A program made the position numbers and the translations under genes. A stretch of DNA of 64,000 bases, from contig NW_006766885.1 in assembly GCF_000275845.1 (NCBI RefSeq), positions 635,374-699,373 on the forward strand, read 5' to 3'. Under the pieces are notes generated by a model. It was given only the letters and a program-made list of their open reading frames with translations, searched no databases and was not told where the DNA came from. The DNA is from Dichomitus squalens LYAD-421 SS1. Taxonomy: Eukaryota > Basidiomycota > Agaricomycetes > Polyporales > Polyporaceae. This document shows, one piece after another, positions 21,296 to 33,872 of this stretch; the stretch's first letter is position 1, and each line of letters opens with the position of its first letter.

Positions 21296-24200
21296 CTACG
21301 ATTGCTTGATCCGTTTCCTTCTCCTTCCACTCCACTCCGAACCGACATCGTCTCCGGCTTGTAACCTTTCTAGCAATGACCCTGGGCCACGGTTGCCTTC
21401 CCTAGTGGCTGGTGATGCTCCACTAGCTGCCCCACGAATGCTGAAGCCGACTACGGGATCCTTGTCAGGATCGGTAGATGAGGGCCCCCGTCCTACACGC
21501 CCAGAAGTTGAGACCGGCGCGAAGGGGGCTTTAGAGGGCGGTACGACTGCTGGTGACGATGCATCCGCGCGTCGCTTCGCTGGTACAACGGATGGTGGCG
21601 ATGGCTTATGACGATCCCGTCCCTCGTCGCGTTCGCGCTTGTTTCTTCGTCCTTGTCCCCGTTCCTTGCCCTTCTGCAACTGCTCGTGATCGGGCGTTGG
21701 TGGCACAGCTCCAGTGCCACTAGACGCTTCCCCAGCAAGGCGCCTGAGCAGGGAAGGGACGACCTTGGCCTCCTCCACCTTCAGCATTGGAGTGTAGGCT
21801 GCCTGCCCTCTACCTGCTGCTCCGCGCACGCTGAGGCCACCAGCGCTCTGGGTAGAGCCTGTTCCCAAAGTGACTCTACTATCATCTTGAGTATTACCCA
21901 CGACCTTCTCCGCTTGGACCTTGTCTGCAGAGTGTCGGGTTGTGTAGTCGGCCGTGCTCACCGCGGAACCGCCTGTCGGCAGAACTAGCGAGCCTGAAGC
22001 CTGCCTTGAAGCGTGAGGCGAGGTACCCCTAGCCTGGCCTTTCAGGTGGGGTGGGACGTGCCGTTGTCGATCAGCCCGAGGCGCGCTGGGTGTACCAACA
22101 CCGCTAGCCGCCACTGTTGCAGATGAGGGCCGTGGTGGGAGCGACAGCAGTCGCCCCCGCGCTGCCGTTGCGACGGTGGGTCCAGCTGGACTTCGACTTC
22201 TCGGTCTGCTTGAACCGGAAGGCATGGTGGAGGATGGGGGTCCATTAGGAGCGTCCAACTTGCGCTTACGAGCGTCAACAGCTATGCGATGGTCGCTTGG
22301 GCTCGGAGTCGAGCTTGCGCTTGTACCTGCGGTCCCGTTGGCAGTGTGGGTGTCTCCGCTCGCAGCTGCCTTGCTAGCCATGTGTTTCACGTTACCTTTC
22401 AGTCCGTCGTCAGCGGGCACGGACCGCTTGACCTGTTTCGATCGGGCGCTCGCACGCCCGTCGGTAGACGGTACCGGAGGTTTGACCGGCTCGAGGAGTG
22501 ACTGTAAATATAAAAGAATAGAAAAGAAAGAGGGATTCGTCGGACAAATGCGGCGAGAACGAGAAGCGGCCCATTGCGAACCCTGATAACGCTGTGCACT
22601 TGTTCTTGTGCAGCTTTTGTCTCGGTAGACGCGTCCTGCGTAACCGAAAGAGATCCAATGCGCTCGAGGGTGGATATGGTGGGTTGCGGGATCTGCAAGC
22701 GGCTGTCGCGCTTACTCTACATGGGAGAGGACGTGAGCGATCGTTTGCCAAACTAGCAGCGTACTCGAACTTACGGGAACGAGTCCTTGCACCAATGTCA
22801 AACAAGCTGTCCAAGGTCTCTCTTCAGATTCCACTTCAGCGAATGCCTATTCATGTATCAGCCATTTTTCGTTCATCAGTCCAGTCGAGAGAGACTCACT
22901 TGTAGCAGCACGGCGCAGATATCCGATACCTGACTACGGAAGCTACCGTCCTCAGCTCTGTCGTTCGCATTACGCAAAGCCTTCCCGGAGTCAGCAGCGG
23001 GTGCTGTTGGCGGCGCACGCCCACCTGCCTCTCCACAGGCCGACAAGACACGCGCCACTTCGCCAATCACATATAGTCGGTCCTGCTCAGGAAGACGGTC
23101 CAGTGTTCTCCTTTGCGCAAAGGTAGCATGATAGAAGCTCAGCAGATGCGAAGGATGCGCCAGCCGTTTTGCCACAGCGACGAACGACGCGAGATCGAGG
23201 TAGTAACGTGAATTGCTCAACGACCCTCGCTCGGCATCAGAAGGGATGTCAGATTTGAGAGTGGCGCGGATCTGAGTGAACAGAAGGTCGAGAAGTTCCT
23301 TTCCCCGGGAAGATGGGGGCTTGAAGGAAGGTAAAGAAGCGATAATATCCTTGACGACGAAGTCGACGTCGTTCGGAGCAAGTTTCATGATAGCCTATGT
23401 GGTCCCGTGTTGCGTGTGTTAATCTTTTGATTCTCCATATGTAATTATGTTGTAGCGGCATTCACCTTAAAGAGACCAGATACAAGAGCTTCCTCCGCAG
23501 GGGTCCCAAGAGTATTTGCATGGCGGTCGATCAATGGACGTTTGGCTTCTCCGGCCAAGAAGGCGAGGACAAGTGAACGAAGACGGTCCCGGATGACTTG
23601 CTCCTCCTCATCGAGAGGTTCATCTGGAGGAACAATTTGATCACAGAGCACTCCAATGGTGATGACGGGATCCATGTCGAGATGTTGGGTGAGGGCGCGT
23701 TTGACGACAGTCACTTCCTCGGGCTCGTCTGGCCGAAGGTAATGGTTGCGACATTAGCAATGGGTTTCACCAGTACATCCCTCTGAGCAGCGAGAAACGA
23801 GACAGGGCATTTCTTTTTGGGGCGAGTCGGAAAGAGCTTGGAAAGAAGGTCGGAGACGAGGGTAGAACGCAGGACTCACCAGACTGAAGTAGCTGTACGA
23901 GCACGTCTGCGTTTCTCTTGACCCATTTATGCTGCTCTCTAGAGACATCTACAATGGCGGCGTAACCCTTGATACGAACCTAGAAGGAGGGGTCAGGCCG
24001 AGAGCGATACCGCAGCATACACCGAAGCACGCACACTCGGTACGATATCTTCACATAAGTCGTACACGGCATTGATTGCGTCGTCCTCGAGGTCAGGAAA
24101 GTCTTTGATGAAAAGCTTGAGGTTTGTGGCGGCGATGACCTTGAGAGAAGGGTGAGTCGAGTGGGCGAGGTCTATGAGACGTTTGAGGGTATCTCGTCGC

Positions 24201-24481
24201 TGTTGGTGGCAAACGGTGCGTGATCAGCTTCGGAATTTGGACTGGGGGCAGGTAGCGGATGGAAGACGTACAAGAGCAGAGGTCTTCACTGGGGTGCGTT
24301 CAGCACGTCGCAACAGATCACGAATATCCTTCTCCTGCTCCGAGAGGCTTTTGGAGTCCATGGAGGACAGAAGACGGAGCAGGCTGGGATGGAGAGAGAG
24401 AGAGGGAGCGGAAGGTGCAGGTGCGGCGGAGGATGAGCAGTCTGAATGTGGTTCACCGCCGGGCGCCACAGCCTGAGCCAT
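21296..24481 (-). CDS. Apoptosis inhibitor 5 (API5) family protein, HEAT-repeat
   Basis: All-helical scaffold protein. In animals API5 acts in survival signalling and nuclear mRNA handling; the fungal role is little known. The start MAQAVAPGGEPH leads to the first helices, LSEQEKDIRDLLRRAERTP, then LIDLAHSTHPSLKVIAATNL and DLEDDAINAVYDLCED. Next come REQHKWVKRNADVLVQLLQ, ALTQHLDMDPVITIGVLCDQ and IRDRLRSLVLAFLAGE. A second helical block follows (RYYLDLASFVAVAKRLAHP, RLYVIGEVARVLSACGEAGG, EESERPWTACLTLVQGLV-like). This order matches the API5 HEAT/ARM fold. The last exon is a long, low-complexity Ser/Pro/Arg tail ending in a basic nuclear-localisation-like cluster (GRRRKRIKQS). Several short introns; internal borders between 22400 and 24300 are approximate. 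Confidence 0.8.
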
Positions 24482-24743
24482 CCAAGACGCCCGTCTCAAA
24501 CACGCACAAAGCAGCCCCGAGCCTCTATACACATTCCAAACGAAACTCGATTTCGTTCAATCGGTCTATCGGATATCATGATCACTAGCATTGTCCAACT
24601 GGCACACAACTGTATCTACACGGAGGCTTTCAATGACAAAGAAACACTGTCCTATCCTCCGCAATAAGCCATCCTACAAGTTAGCGGCGTCCACATAGAC
24701 CAGTACCCATACATCCTTCCATAAGTACGACACATCCATCAGG

Positions 24744-26181
24744 CTAAGATGCCCTCGACAGCATGTATTGGATCTCAGGCTTGATGCTCGCCAGCATGTC
24801 CTCTGTCGTCTTCCTAGGATTCCACCTGATCGCCCTCGCCCTCTGCCCTCTGCACCGCGAATTTGATCCCAAGCTTTCGGAGTGCAAGCCGTATCGCTGG
24901 CGCATTAACTATGCTCCACCCAAGAGTACGACAGTAAAATGCTCACCCCATCGAAATATTTGTCTAGCTCCTCTGTAGTGAAAGATGACGGCTCTGGGTC
25001 CTCGACCAATCTGAGATCTTTGAGCCCCGCACCAATCGCTTTGCTGACGTCGTATAGCTGGTGCTCGCCATTCTCGGGGAAGTAGTAGCCTTGGCTGCCG
25101 TGCCCAATCTCCTCGCCGCCGAGTATAGCGTTCCAGATCAGTTCATATAGAAGGACAGCTTTCAGAGAGAATCAATAGTGGCCACACGGACTGCTACCAC
25201 AAGACTCACCATCGTCTATGTGAACATTCGACCATACATTCTTGCCCTCTCCGACCATGCCCGGTCGTCCGCGATCTATGCTGGCTATGATCAGTGCCGG
25301 TATTTCCTGGGATTGTGGATTCATGATATGTGCGTCGACCAGCGGACCCTGTGCTAAGCCCCAAACAGCGGGAGGTAGGACCAAGTATGACCGTATGTAA
25401 CCTGGGGCTTAGTTCAGCTGGGTGCTGGGCGCGCGTTTGAATGCCAGCCTCACACCTTCTTGATCGGCTTCGAGGATAGCCTTGTTGACCTCTTGATGTG
25501 GGGCGGTGATAGGAAGCTTGTAAAGGGGGTCGACATCATCGTCAGAATACACTGTTTCGGTCAAGTACATGCCGGTAGCGTCGTCGGCCAGGACGCCTAT
25601 TGAACGTCCCTCTGAGTGTGTGTCCGGAGTCGACACCAGTTATTGGCTCACCACTACCAGACTAGATGCAATACATTCAGGATCACAGGTGACGGGGAAT
25701 AGAATAAGTAAGTGACATACAGTGTGTATCAGACTGGGGACCCTGCCGGTCGATTGATGTCTCTTCCTTAGACCGGCGAGGATGGCTTTCGTGGGCTGGA
25801 TGTTGTCTGCATCCGCCTACATGGTAGTACTGAGTTAAGCAAGACCCAGAGGAGAGATTGTATGACTCACACAATTGAATACCAGGTCGGCTTCGCCTGC
25901 TAGGGCGGTTAACTCGTCCGTGTCCTCTAGGGAACCAACGACGGTTTTGACGCCAAACGGCTCCAGCTTACTAGCCTTGGCCGCGTCCCGGATGAGGACC
26001 GTGATCTGGAAGTCGGCGGCTTTGCCATCAGAGAGGATGCGGTTGAGCACGCCGCAACCGATATACCCTGCACGGTTTTGAAAGAGTGAGACGAAAGACA
26101 TGTTGAGAGGAAAGATGCCGTTGGGGTACCGGTTGCTCCGATGAGAAAGATGCGTATTTCTTCAGAAGCAGAACCACCCAT
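24744..26181 (-). CDS. NAD(P)-binding Rossmann-fold protein, atypical SDR (NmrA/epimerase-like)
   Basis: Putative NAD(P)-dependent oxidoreductase or NmrA-like sensor. Splicing exon 1 (MGGSASEEIRIFLIGATG) to exon 2 (YIGCGVLNRIL) rebuilds the G-x-x-G-x-x-G dinucleotide motif after the first beta strand. ITVLIRDAAKASKLE and ADLVFNC continue the fold. Downstream segments are GVLADDATGMY, YLVLPPAVWGLAQGPLVDAH, NVWSNVHIDD and GYYFPENGEHQLYDVSKAIG. The C-terminal part RAIRWNPRKTTEDMLASIKPE is typical of this SDR group. The stop is at 24744-24746. No YxxxK catalytic pair is obvious, so the enzyme activity is uncertain. It is divergent from the MAPR gene, with 247 bp between ATGs, suggesting a shared promoter. 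Confidence 0.82.
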
Positions 26182-26428
26182 TGCGATGTGCGAGTAATGG
26201 CGAGAGTAGGAGTAGAAGAGCAGGCGTGCTGCGAGCAGACAAGGGATGGAGCATGGCTGGTGCAGATGAAGGCGGAGCGGACCTGAGTGACGCAAGGATT
26301 CGGTCGGTGGCCACGTTTCCCGGGCCGTGACATCCGGTGTGGCCCGTGAAATCGATTCGGCAACTACTCGCGATCGAAGCTTGCTCAGCGCTGCTGGCGT
26401 GACCCTCTGGTACTTCCTGCTGCTAGCT
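26182..26428. promoter_or_regulatory. Short divergent intergenic region, probable shared promoter of SDR and MAPR genes
   Basis: The two start codons face away from each other across 247 bp, so both transcripts must start here. No specific motif is claimed. Confidence 0.55.
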
Positions 26429-27172
26429 ATGTTCGCCGCCCTCATCGTCGCCCTCTCTGTCGCCGCTCTCCTCGCCTACTTCGCAAAGTCCGTCCTCATC
26501 CGCGAATCCGCCCACTCTCCAGAGTCTTCTGCGTTCGGCTCAACTTCCGGCCTTTCCCTCGACGAGCAGCGCAAATACCAGCAGCAGCTCCTTCGCAATC
26601 GCAAACAGGCAAACCCCCAACCAGACGCCAAGCCTGCAGAGAGCAGCTCAGAGCAAAAACCCGTCATGCAGCCGCCCAGAACAGACATCGCGCCTGCCAA
26701 GCACGACCCCTTCACTGTCGAGCAGCTCAAGCAGTTTGACGGCACCGACCTCTCCAAGCCCATATACGTAGCGATCAAGGGTGCGCCGCCCTTTCCTCTC
26801 ACTTATCCAGCTCCCGTTGGTATATCCTGACCATGGCCGTTCCCTCAGGCACTGTCTTCGATGTCACCCGGAAGGCGGATACGTACGGCAAGGGCAAGTC
26901 CTACAATCTGTTTGCCGGCAAGGACGCCTCCCGTGCCCTCGGCATGTCTAGCCTCAAACCAGAGGACGCAGTGTCGGACTATAGTACGCTCTCCGAGGCT
27001 GACTTGAAGACTCTCAACGACTGGTATGACTTTTTCTCGTAAGTAACTCACCTCACACTCCCGATGCCTCGCCAGTTTATGCGGGACTCACAATTTGTCA
27101 CCCTCCAGGAAGAGATATGATATCGTGGGCAAGGTCATCGACCTTCCGCCACAAGGCCAGGCTTCGCTATGA
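26429..27172 (+). CDS. Cytochrome b5-like heme/steroid-binding protein of the MAPR family (DAP1/PGRMC-like)
   Basis: Membrane-anchored heme protein whose relatives (yeast DAP1, animal PGRMC1) support cytochrome P450 enzymes in sterol synthesis. Three exons, 26429-26780, 26849-27038 and 27109-27172, give 606 nt or 201 residues with matching phases. The chosen ATG opens directly into a membrane helix (MFAALIVALSVAALLAYFA). The longer upstream frame begins without an ATG. A charged linker leads to the b5-like domain: FTVEQLKQFDGTDLSKPIYVAI, then GTVFDVTRKADTYGKG, YNLFAGKDASRALG and the tail DWYDFFSKRYDIVGKV. The YGKGKSYNLFAGKDASRALG block is the MAPR hallmark with its heme-site Tyr. Confidence 0.93.
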
Positions 27173-30100
27173 ACCGGGGCACTTCGCAATGGTCGCTTGT
27201 AATTGTACTATCTATAGCTTCCGGTCGTACGATCATCTCGTCAAACCCTTCATCACCGGCCGTCTTTCGACAACGAGTGACAGCATGTACAATGTCCTCC
27301 TCCGACTTCCATGACAGTAATGCACATCGAGAAATTGATTTTCTCGGGCGGGAACCGCACTGACGGGTATCAGAGACTACTTCAGCCCTCTGTTGTCAAC
27401 CTGTTGGCCCATGTTCACATATAAAGGACGGCCTGTGAGATTTTCTCTTAAATCTTGAACGGACGTGGTGGCAACGACCTAAGTCGCTATTCGTGAACTA
27501 CCGCAATAAGGGTAGTTACGAAACTTCCTGATGTACCTACAGCATGCAAGATCCAACAACCGGTGTAGGCATGCCATCGAGCTCCGGGTCACATCCTGCA
27601 GAGCGTCCCGTATGTCCTTAACCTCCAATCCGCCCACCGGATACCACCTATCTACTCATGCAGACGGCGCATGTACTCTACAAAGAGAATCACGCCGTCC
27701 CTGGCCCTGAACAGACCTGGGAAGCTGTTGATGCAGGTTCAGTCGGACACTCACGCTGTCAGCTTCCCGGATCGTTCTCTCTTCCATACCTGTCCATACT
27801 TTACCGCAATACGGCGTCTCGTCGTTCCCCTTATAGCCGCTCGAAGCCCTCTCATAGGACGTAAGCAGCCGCCAGCAACGGTAAGCTTGTCTGCTTCTAA
27901 ATGCGCGATGGATTCTCCCGGGCCCGAATGGGGCGCTATGCCACACGATGTTGTTCTGGGGTGAAACGTCTACATATATTGCGTGGAAGATGTGGGCAGG
28001 GGACGCCGTTCGGCGGCCGAACAGAAGCTGAACAGTAGTTGCGAAGCTTGGGGCTGTAATCCTTCGTTGTCCTCGGATTGGCATAGTCGCTTCTGCATTG
28101 CGAGCACTGTGTTGTCCACTCCCGTCGGCCATGCGGCTCTACGGACCCGAGTGGCGAACCCATTTCGTGAGACTGAGTCCTGTTCAAATCACACTCTCAC
28201 CGGGGTCCGTAAGGCTAATTTTGCATGACATTCCGCTGGCACGGTACAGGGGAATGCCATATAAACTGCATTCCACGACAAGGAAGAGAAGTGTCCGCAA
28301 CATTGTTCAGGAACACACAACAGATGAACGACCGCACGGTACTTGACTGTGGTTTCAGAATTCCTTCGTGCATGGTAGGCGGGCTCAAATGACGACACGA
28401 TTGACTTTGTATTAATGTCGCTCGTTTAACTCCAAGGGTAATACGCATGCAGCGGTACGCCATACGGTGCCTTGACTCGTCTGACCATAAGAACAAGGGA
28501 CGCAGAAGGCGATCGCCAGCCACTTTCAAAGGTTTTTGTCCGGCGAGGCGGCTTTTCCACAAAGAGTTCACTTTGTGCGTCCGATCAAACACGCCCAATT
28601 CCCTGCCGTGCCTGGCATGCAGACGTCGCAGGGAATTCAACATCCTGGCACAGACCACAGTCATAAGCTTCGCAACCACAAAGAGGTTCCGCGCACGAAT
28701 GCGGACAATTCAGAACCGTGGAATGGACCACGTCATATATCAAGGGGCAGATTCCGAGCGTCCTCTTAGCCTCCACAGGCAATTCAGAGGCATGTCTCGA
28801 GCCAGAACGCCCGCGCTCCGCGAACTACGTTGGCGCAATACCAGGAGATAGATGAACGATAAGCCGTGTAGCCATCGATCGCTTTCCAGTGATTTGAACA
28901 GAACCCTAGGATGCGAGCGCTTGCCTCGCATTAGTACCAGGCAGTTCTACATGAGGAACACAATCAAGACCAGACCAGACACTCACATCGCCGAGAAAAG
29001 TGAAGTTGCGGATGTGGACGTTGAACACAATCCTCCACAACTCGTGGTCGTGCGAAGCTTGACAGTTCACCGCAGCAGCACTTCGATTCAACCGGGAGGT
29101 CGGAAGAAGGCGCGGCTGCGGCTGTCTGCTGCTGCAGCGCTGCGATCCTCATCGTTGGAAGTCGTTAGCACGACTCTGGGCATATGACGAGCTGCAGATA
29201 ACCTTGATTGTGCCAACGTCGGCGTGGCTCCGTCGGCTTCACACGTAGCTCATGGGGCGGACGACAGTTTCATGGGGTGTTAGACGATGTACATAGAGGT
29301 CACAAGGCCCTAAGTTGAGATCGTATAATGAGAGCACAATGGGGAAGCATAGTACGCGAGAAGCTCATACCGGGTTATCTTCAGATGGCCAACGACGGTA
29401 TCGACCTGGCTTTTGCTTGGGATATCGGAAGTGGCACGCTGGATTTGCGCTGGGTGGGAAGCGAAGTGTTTAGATCATGACTTCGTATCCTGTGTGCCGG
29501 ATTGGGTTTGCTGGGAGCGACTGGCGAGGGGCGGGGCTGGAACGGCTGAGGGATTTCGATATTGGGGACTGATGCGGTCATTGGAACGCCTGATGGCTCT
29601 CGGCTGCTCCGACGGGCCATCCCTTCCTCTTTCTGCGCCCATTGTTTCTCGCCGCTCTCTGCTCAACTCTGACCCGAGCCGCACGCCTTGCTGGGCTGGG
29701 AGCCGATACAAGCTGGGGGGGGGGGTACATACTGATGCGATGTACTTCTGGCGGACACGGCTTGCAGGTCTGCGTGCGCGTGAGATACATACAGGGTGAT
29801 CTGGAGCGAAATTACGGAGATGACAGCCTGGAAACAGGGACAGGAAGCGGGGAGGATTCGGACGCTGTCCGGGCGGGAGGCGCTGGGCTGCGGGAGGACG
29901 TCCGAGGGGGCGTTACCCGAACACGTTGCACGGCGTACGCACGTCCCCACGCCTGCTGACGCGGCCGCCCTCGCGTGTGCTCGCGACGCCTCCCGCCCTC
30001 CGCCCTCGGCAGGCGAACTTCACTGGGCACGTCGAGCTGAGTCGGGTCGAGTCAAACAGAGTGCGCAACCGGTGGAGGGGCAGGGGAGGGCTGCGTTTGG

Positions 30101-30316
30101 ACGAGACGCAGCTTCCGAAAGCAGCAGGCGCATACCACCGCCACAGGCTCATACGACCCGATCGTCTACCGCCTTCGACCTCTTCCCAAGCGCCGCCTGC
30201 TTGCCCTCCTACCCCCACCATCTCCCCATTCTCCTCCTCTCTCGCCTCCACCATATCCTCCCTCGCAAGACACGCAACATTGGCTCTGCCAACCCCCAGT
30301 ATACACTTACACCTCC
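27173..30316. other. Gene-poor region upstream of the BCS1-like gene
   Basis: About 3.1 kb with no gene I can support. A minus-strand patch at about 28990-29090 reads coding-like (ASHDHELWRIVFNVHIRNF, with a GTGAGT donor after TFLGD). A possible start with an Ala/Gln-rich beginning lies near 29152, but I could not join these into a gene. The segment 29600-30300 is GC-rich with a ten-base G run near 29716-29725, and is probably the BCS1-like promoter and leader. Confidence 0.45.
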
Positions 30317-33300
30317 ATGGACGCTCTCAGATCCCTCGTGCAGCCCCTCGTCGGCGGCGGAGGCGGCTCCTCAATGATTGACGGCATGAAGCTTGTCGTC
30401 CTCGGTGGCACTGTCGAGACCGCCCGTCGCGTTGCCAGTTCAGGATGGTACGTGCACGCTTGCGTCAATCCCTCCCGCGAACCCAACTGACCATTGCTCG
30501 CCCACCATACGTACATGCACGACGACTCCACGAATCGCATCCCAGGTCTCATTTCATTAATTGTGAGTACTGACCGCACATCCGGGCCCGGTGCCACCGT
30601 TCGTTGACTCACCTCGCCCCCCATCCTTTGACAGCCTTCTTCCTTACCGCCCACTTTTCCGAAGAGGACTACCCATATGATTGGTTGATGCTCTGGCTCT
30701 CTCGTCGTCCCGAGTGGCAACGTTCGCGCGAGTTTGAGACAACGACTCGCTCCTCAACGCCGGGCTTTGGGTCGCGGATAGCCGACAATTCTTTCGGCGA
30801 CGAGGACGAGGAGGATGACGACGCTCCTGGACGCGTAAAGACACGCGTCGTCTTCCAGCCGACGGCAAACACGACCCATACCATCTACTATCGCGGGCAC
30901 TGGCTCCGTGTCAAGCGTTGGAGGAAGAGTGACACCGGCAGCGAAGTCATCTCGGTATCCGTCGTCGCTCGGAATAACTCGATCCTCAAGCAGCTCGTTC
31001 TCCAGGCCAAGAAGGAGTATGAGGCCGAGGCGGTACACCGGATACAGATCTACTTCGCCGACTCGCATGGCTGCTGGAGATGGACAGATTCCCGGCATAA
31101 GCGGCCTATGTCGTCCATCGTCCTCAACCCCGGCGTGAAGGAGATGTTGTTGTCGGACACCAAGGACTTCCTCAAGTCTGAGAAGGTGTGTACAGCTTTG
31201 CAGTCATGTGAGGAAGACCGGTTGCTACACGCACCTCGGTGTCCTCACAGCCCCATCAGCCCTCAGCCCTGTCTTCATGTTTGCTGACGAGTTACATTAT
31301 AATGTAGTGGTATGCGGACCGCGGCATTCCGTTCCGAAGGGGATACTTGCTGTACGGTGTACCTGGTTCTGGCAAGAGTTCGCTGATCCACGCCATTGCG
31401 GGCGAGTTGATGCTTGACATATATGTCGTGTCGCTGTCGTCTTCATGGGTAAACGACGGCACACTCACCACGCTGATGGGACGCGTGCCAGCGCGATGCA
31501 TAGTTCTTCTGGAGGACCTCGATGCAGCGTTCACGCGCAGCACATCGCGAGACGGCAGCTCGACAGGTAACCCCGACGGCAAGTCTGAGGAGAAAGCGGC
31601 AGAGCAAACTACGACCACGTCGTCTTCGTCCCGCCGGACACGTCAGAAAGAACAGTTGTCAGATGTCAACACTCTCACATTGAGTGGCTTGCTGAACGCA
31701 CTAGATGGTGTAGCCGCGTCAGAAGGACGACTACTATTCGCGTAAGTCCTTTCGTCCCATATAGTGGTGCCTATCCTGACCCTGTCGCAGAACGACGAAC
31801 CATCTTGAGCGTCTCGACCCGGCGTTGTCGCGTCCCGGACGGATGGACGTCTGGATCGAGTTCAAGAATGCGTCAAAGTGGCAAGCTGAGCAACTGTTCC
31901 GCAACTTCTTCCCATCGACGGACGAGGACGACGTCCCCATAGAGGGTGATCTTGATAGCATTGAGCTCCCCATGGTACCGCCGTCGCCGTCAGCCGCGTC
32001 GTCGAGCGGCTCCACGCTCTTCTCGTTGTCGTCTACGTTCTCGTCAGTCCCGACGACCCCATCTGGATCGTCAAGCCCTCTGTCGCCTCTTCCTTCCCTT
32101 CCGGAAGGTCTTCCGGCACGCTCGCGCACGAGCTCGACAACCGGCGCGGGCGCGGCCAAAGGGAAGAACAAGGAGCGCACGCGGACAGTGAGCGACGCGG
32201 GTCTGCAGAACCAGGCGTACCTGCCTCCACCAGTAGAGGCGGAGATCATGGATGCGAAGCACTCCGCGAAGCCGCTCGACGGCGCGACGTTGGCGGCGCT
32301 TGCTAAGAAGTTCGCGGATTCGATCCCGGACGAGGAGTTCAGCGTGGCTGCTCTGCAGGGCTGTGAGTGTTCCAATTTTCGATCGTGTACTTATCGCGGG
32401 TTGTTACTGCGACCTTCCTCTTCACTCTTGCGCTCATCCTTGGTCGATGAAGCGGCTGCGGAGATTACGTAGAAGTTTTCATTTCACGGGGACGGTGCGT
32501 GTGATGGAGCGCATAGACAACGTGCTGACGGAATGGCTTGCTTGGGCGATGCGTATTGACAGATCTGCTGAAGAACAAGTCACGACCAGAATCTGCAGCA
32601 AACGAGGCGACGGCATGGGTGGAGAGCGAGCGAGCGTTGAGGGAAAAGTTGAAGAAGGAGAGGGAGGCGCGCGAGCGCAAGGAGAAGCAGGAGGTCAGTT
32701 ATCCGATCCACATCGATTAGCGCCCTTTCATCCCACTGGCGCTTGCCTTCTCCCATCACCCTCTGTCTTGTTCTGAATCTGATGTTTCTCGTCCACCGTG
32801 ACCATGATGCTGACGTCGTCTCCGTTATCCCCAGCGTGAGCAGCGCCGCAAGGAGCTTCTGCAGAAGGAGAAGGAGGCCGCTGAGCTCAAGAAGCTCGAG
32901 GAGGCCGAGGCGGCACGCATAGTAGCGGAGCAGGCCACCGCTGTGCTTTCCGTGGTCACCCCCGTGTTGGCCCCGCTGTCGCTTGATGAGCCGCCTGTGC
33001 AGGTAGTGGAGGACGGGAACAAGGAGAACACAAGCAGCAACGCACCTGCGGGGGAAGACGATGGGTCGTCGGATGACGAGGGCGACGCCGCGGAGCAGGG
33101 TGTCGGGTCTGGGACGACCTGGGTCAGTATAGTGCAAGGCACGCCGGCTTGACTCTCTTCTCCGGTCGACGACGCGGCGGTAAAGTCTGTAACACCGACC
33201 GAGGACCTCGCCAGTTCGAGCCGTGGTGACGAGGCTTCCGACGGCGCGGACATTGATGAAGAACGTCGTCCGGTGTCCGACGGGACGTTCGTGAACAGTA

Positions 33301-33452
33301 CGGGCACAGAGGAGGATGGAGGGACAATGCTTGCGCGGCGGCACGCGGGCGGGTTCGCGGTGCTGCAAGTGTTGGCGATGCTCGAGTATTATCTCAGTGT
33401 GCTTCATATGTATGTAGTGCTGCAGCTCGCGCTGTTTGGAGGGCGATTTTGA
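30317..33452 (+). CDS. BCS1-like AAA ATPase
   Basis: Relative of mitochondrial BCS1, the AAA translocase that inserts the Rieske protein into complex III. Agaricomycetes have several such paralogues, so the exact job is open. The BCS1-specific N-terminal domain spans MDALRSLVQPL to SEEDYPYDWLMLWLS and RVVFQPT. The AAA core has Walker A GVPGSGKSS, Walker B CIVLLEDLDAAF, and the arginine-finger region LERLDPALSRPGRMDVWIEF. A Ser/Pro-rich insert and a Glu/Lys/Arg coiled coil (ALREKLKKEREARERKEKQE) extend the C terminus. Exon 2 is only 17 nt (30546-30562). A 63-nt intron at 33123-33185 is proposed; without it the protein stops at 33152 after GTPA. Confidence 0.85.
30546..30562 (+). other. 17-nt microexon of the BCS1-like gene
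   Basis: Flanked by AG and GTGAGT. Joining it completes ...SSGW, then SHFIN, then SFFLTAHFSEED with correct phase on both sides, matching the BCS1 N-terminal pattern. Skipping it would shift the frame. Confidence 0.85.
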
Positions 33453-33872
33453 TCGACCCCAGTAGCGAGCACGTCTTGGAACGTTATAGTTGACGTTGGA
33501 ATAGAATATATTGGGTTGCGTACACGGAAGTGTATGCGAGTGATTATGCGAGTGATTAATATGAATAGCATCTCTGCAATAGACGGGCTTGATAGATGGA
33601 CGCGGCTAGCGCTGGCTAAGGAGAGGCAGGACCCCGGAAACACTGCAGGAAAAAGGAATAGGCGGTCGCCTATCAGGGGATGTCCGGATGGGGGCGGTGG
33701 GTGGCGACGGGCGTCGTCGCAGGCCGCGCCCGGACTTGTTTCCTTGGGCCTGTCCCTCCTCCTCCTCTTCCTTCTCCTTCACCTCCCCGCCCACGGCGTT
33801 TAGCCCCGCCCCAGCTCCCCGTCGCTCTTTCGTTCCACACCCCTCTCCCCGACCCTCCTCTCTCCATTCACC
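33453..33872. other. Intergenic, 3' region of the BCS1-like gene and promoter of the G-alpha gene
   Basis: About 420 bp. A CT-rich stretch from 33740 to 33870 leads into the G-alpha start codon, typical of basidiomycete core promoters. No gene is seen. Confidence 0.6.

Noticed and set aside
26327..26428. N-terminal extension of the MAPR protein
   Set aside because: The longer frame starts with GTG, not ATG. The first in-frame ATG at 26429 opens directly into the expected membrane anchor.
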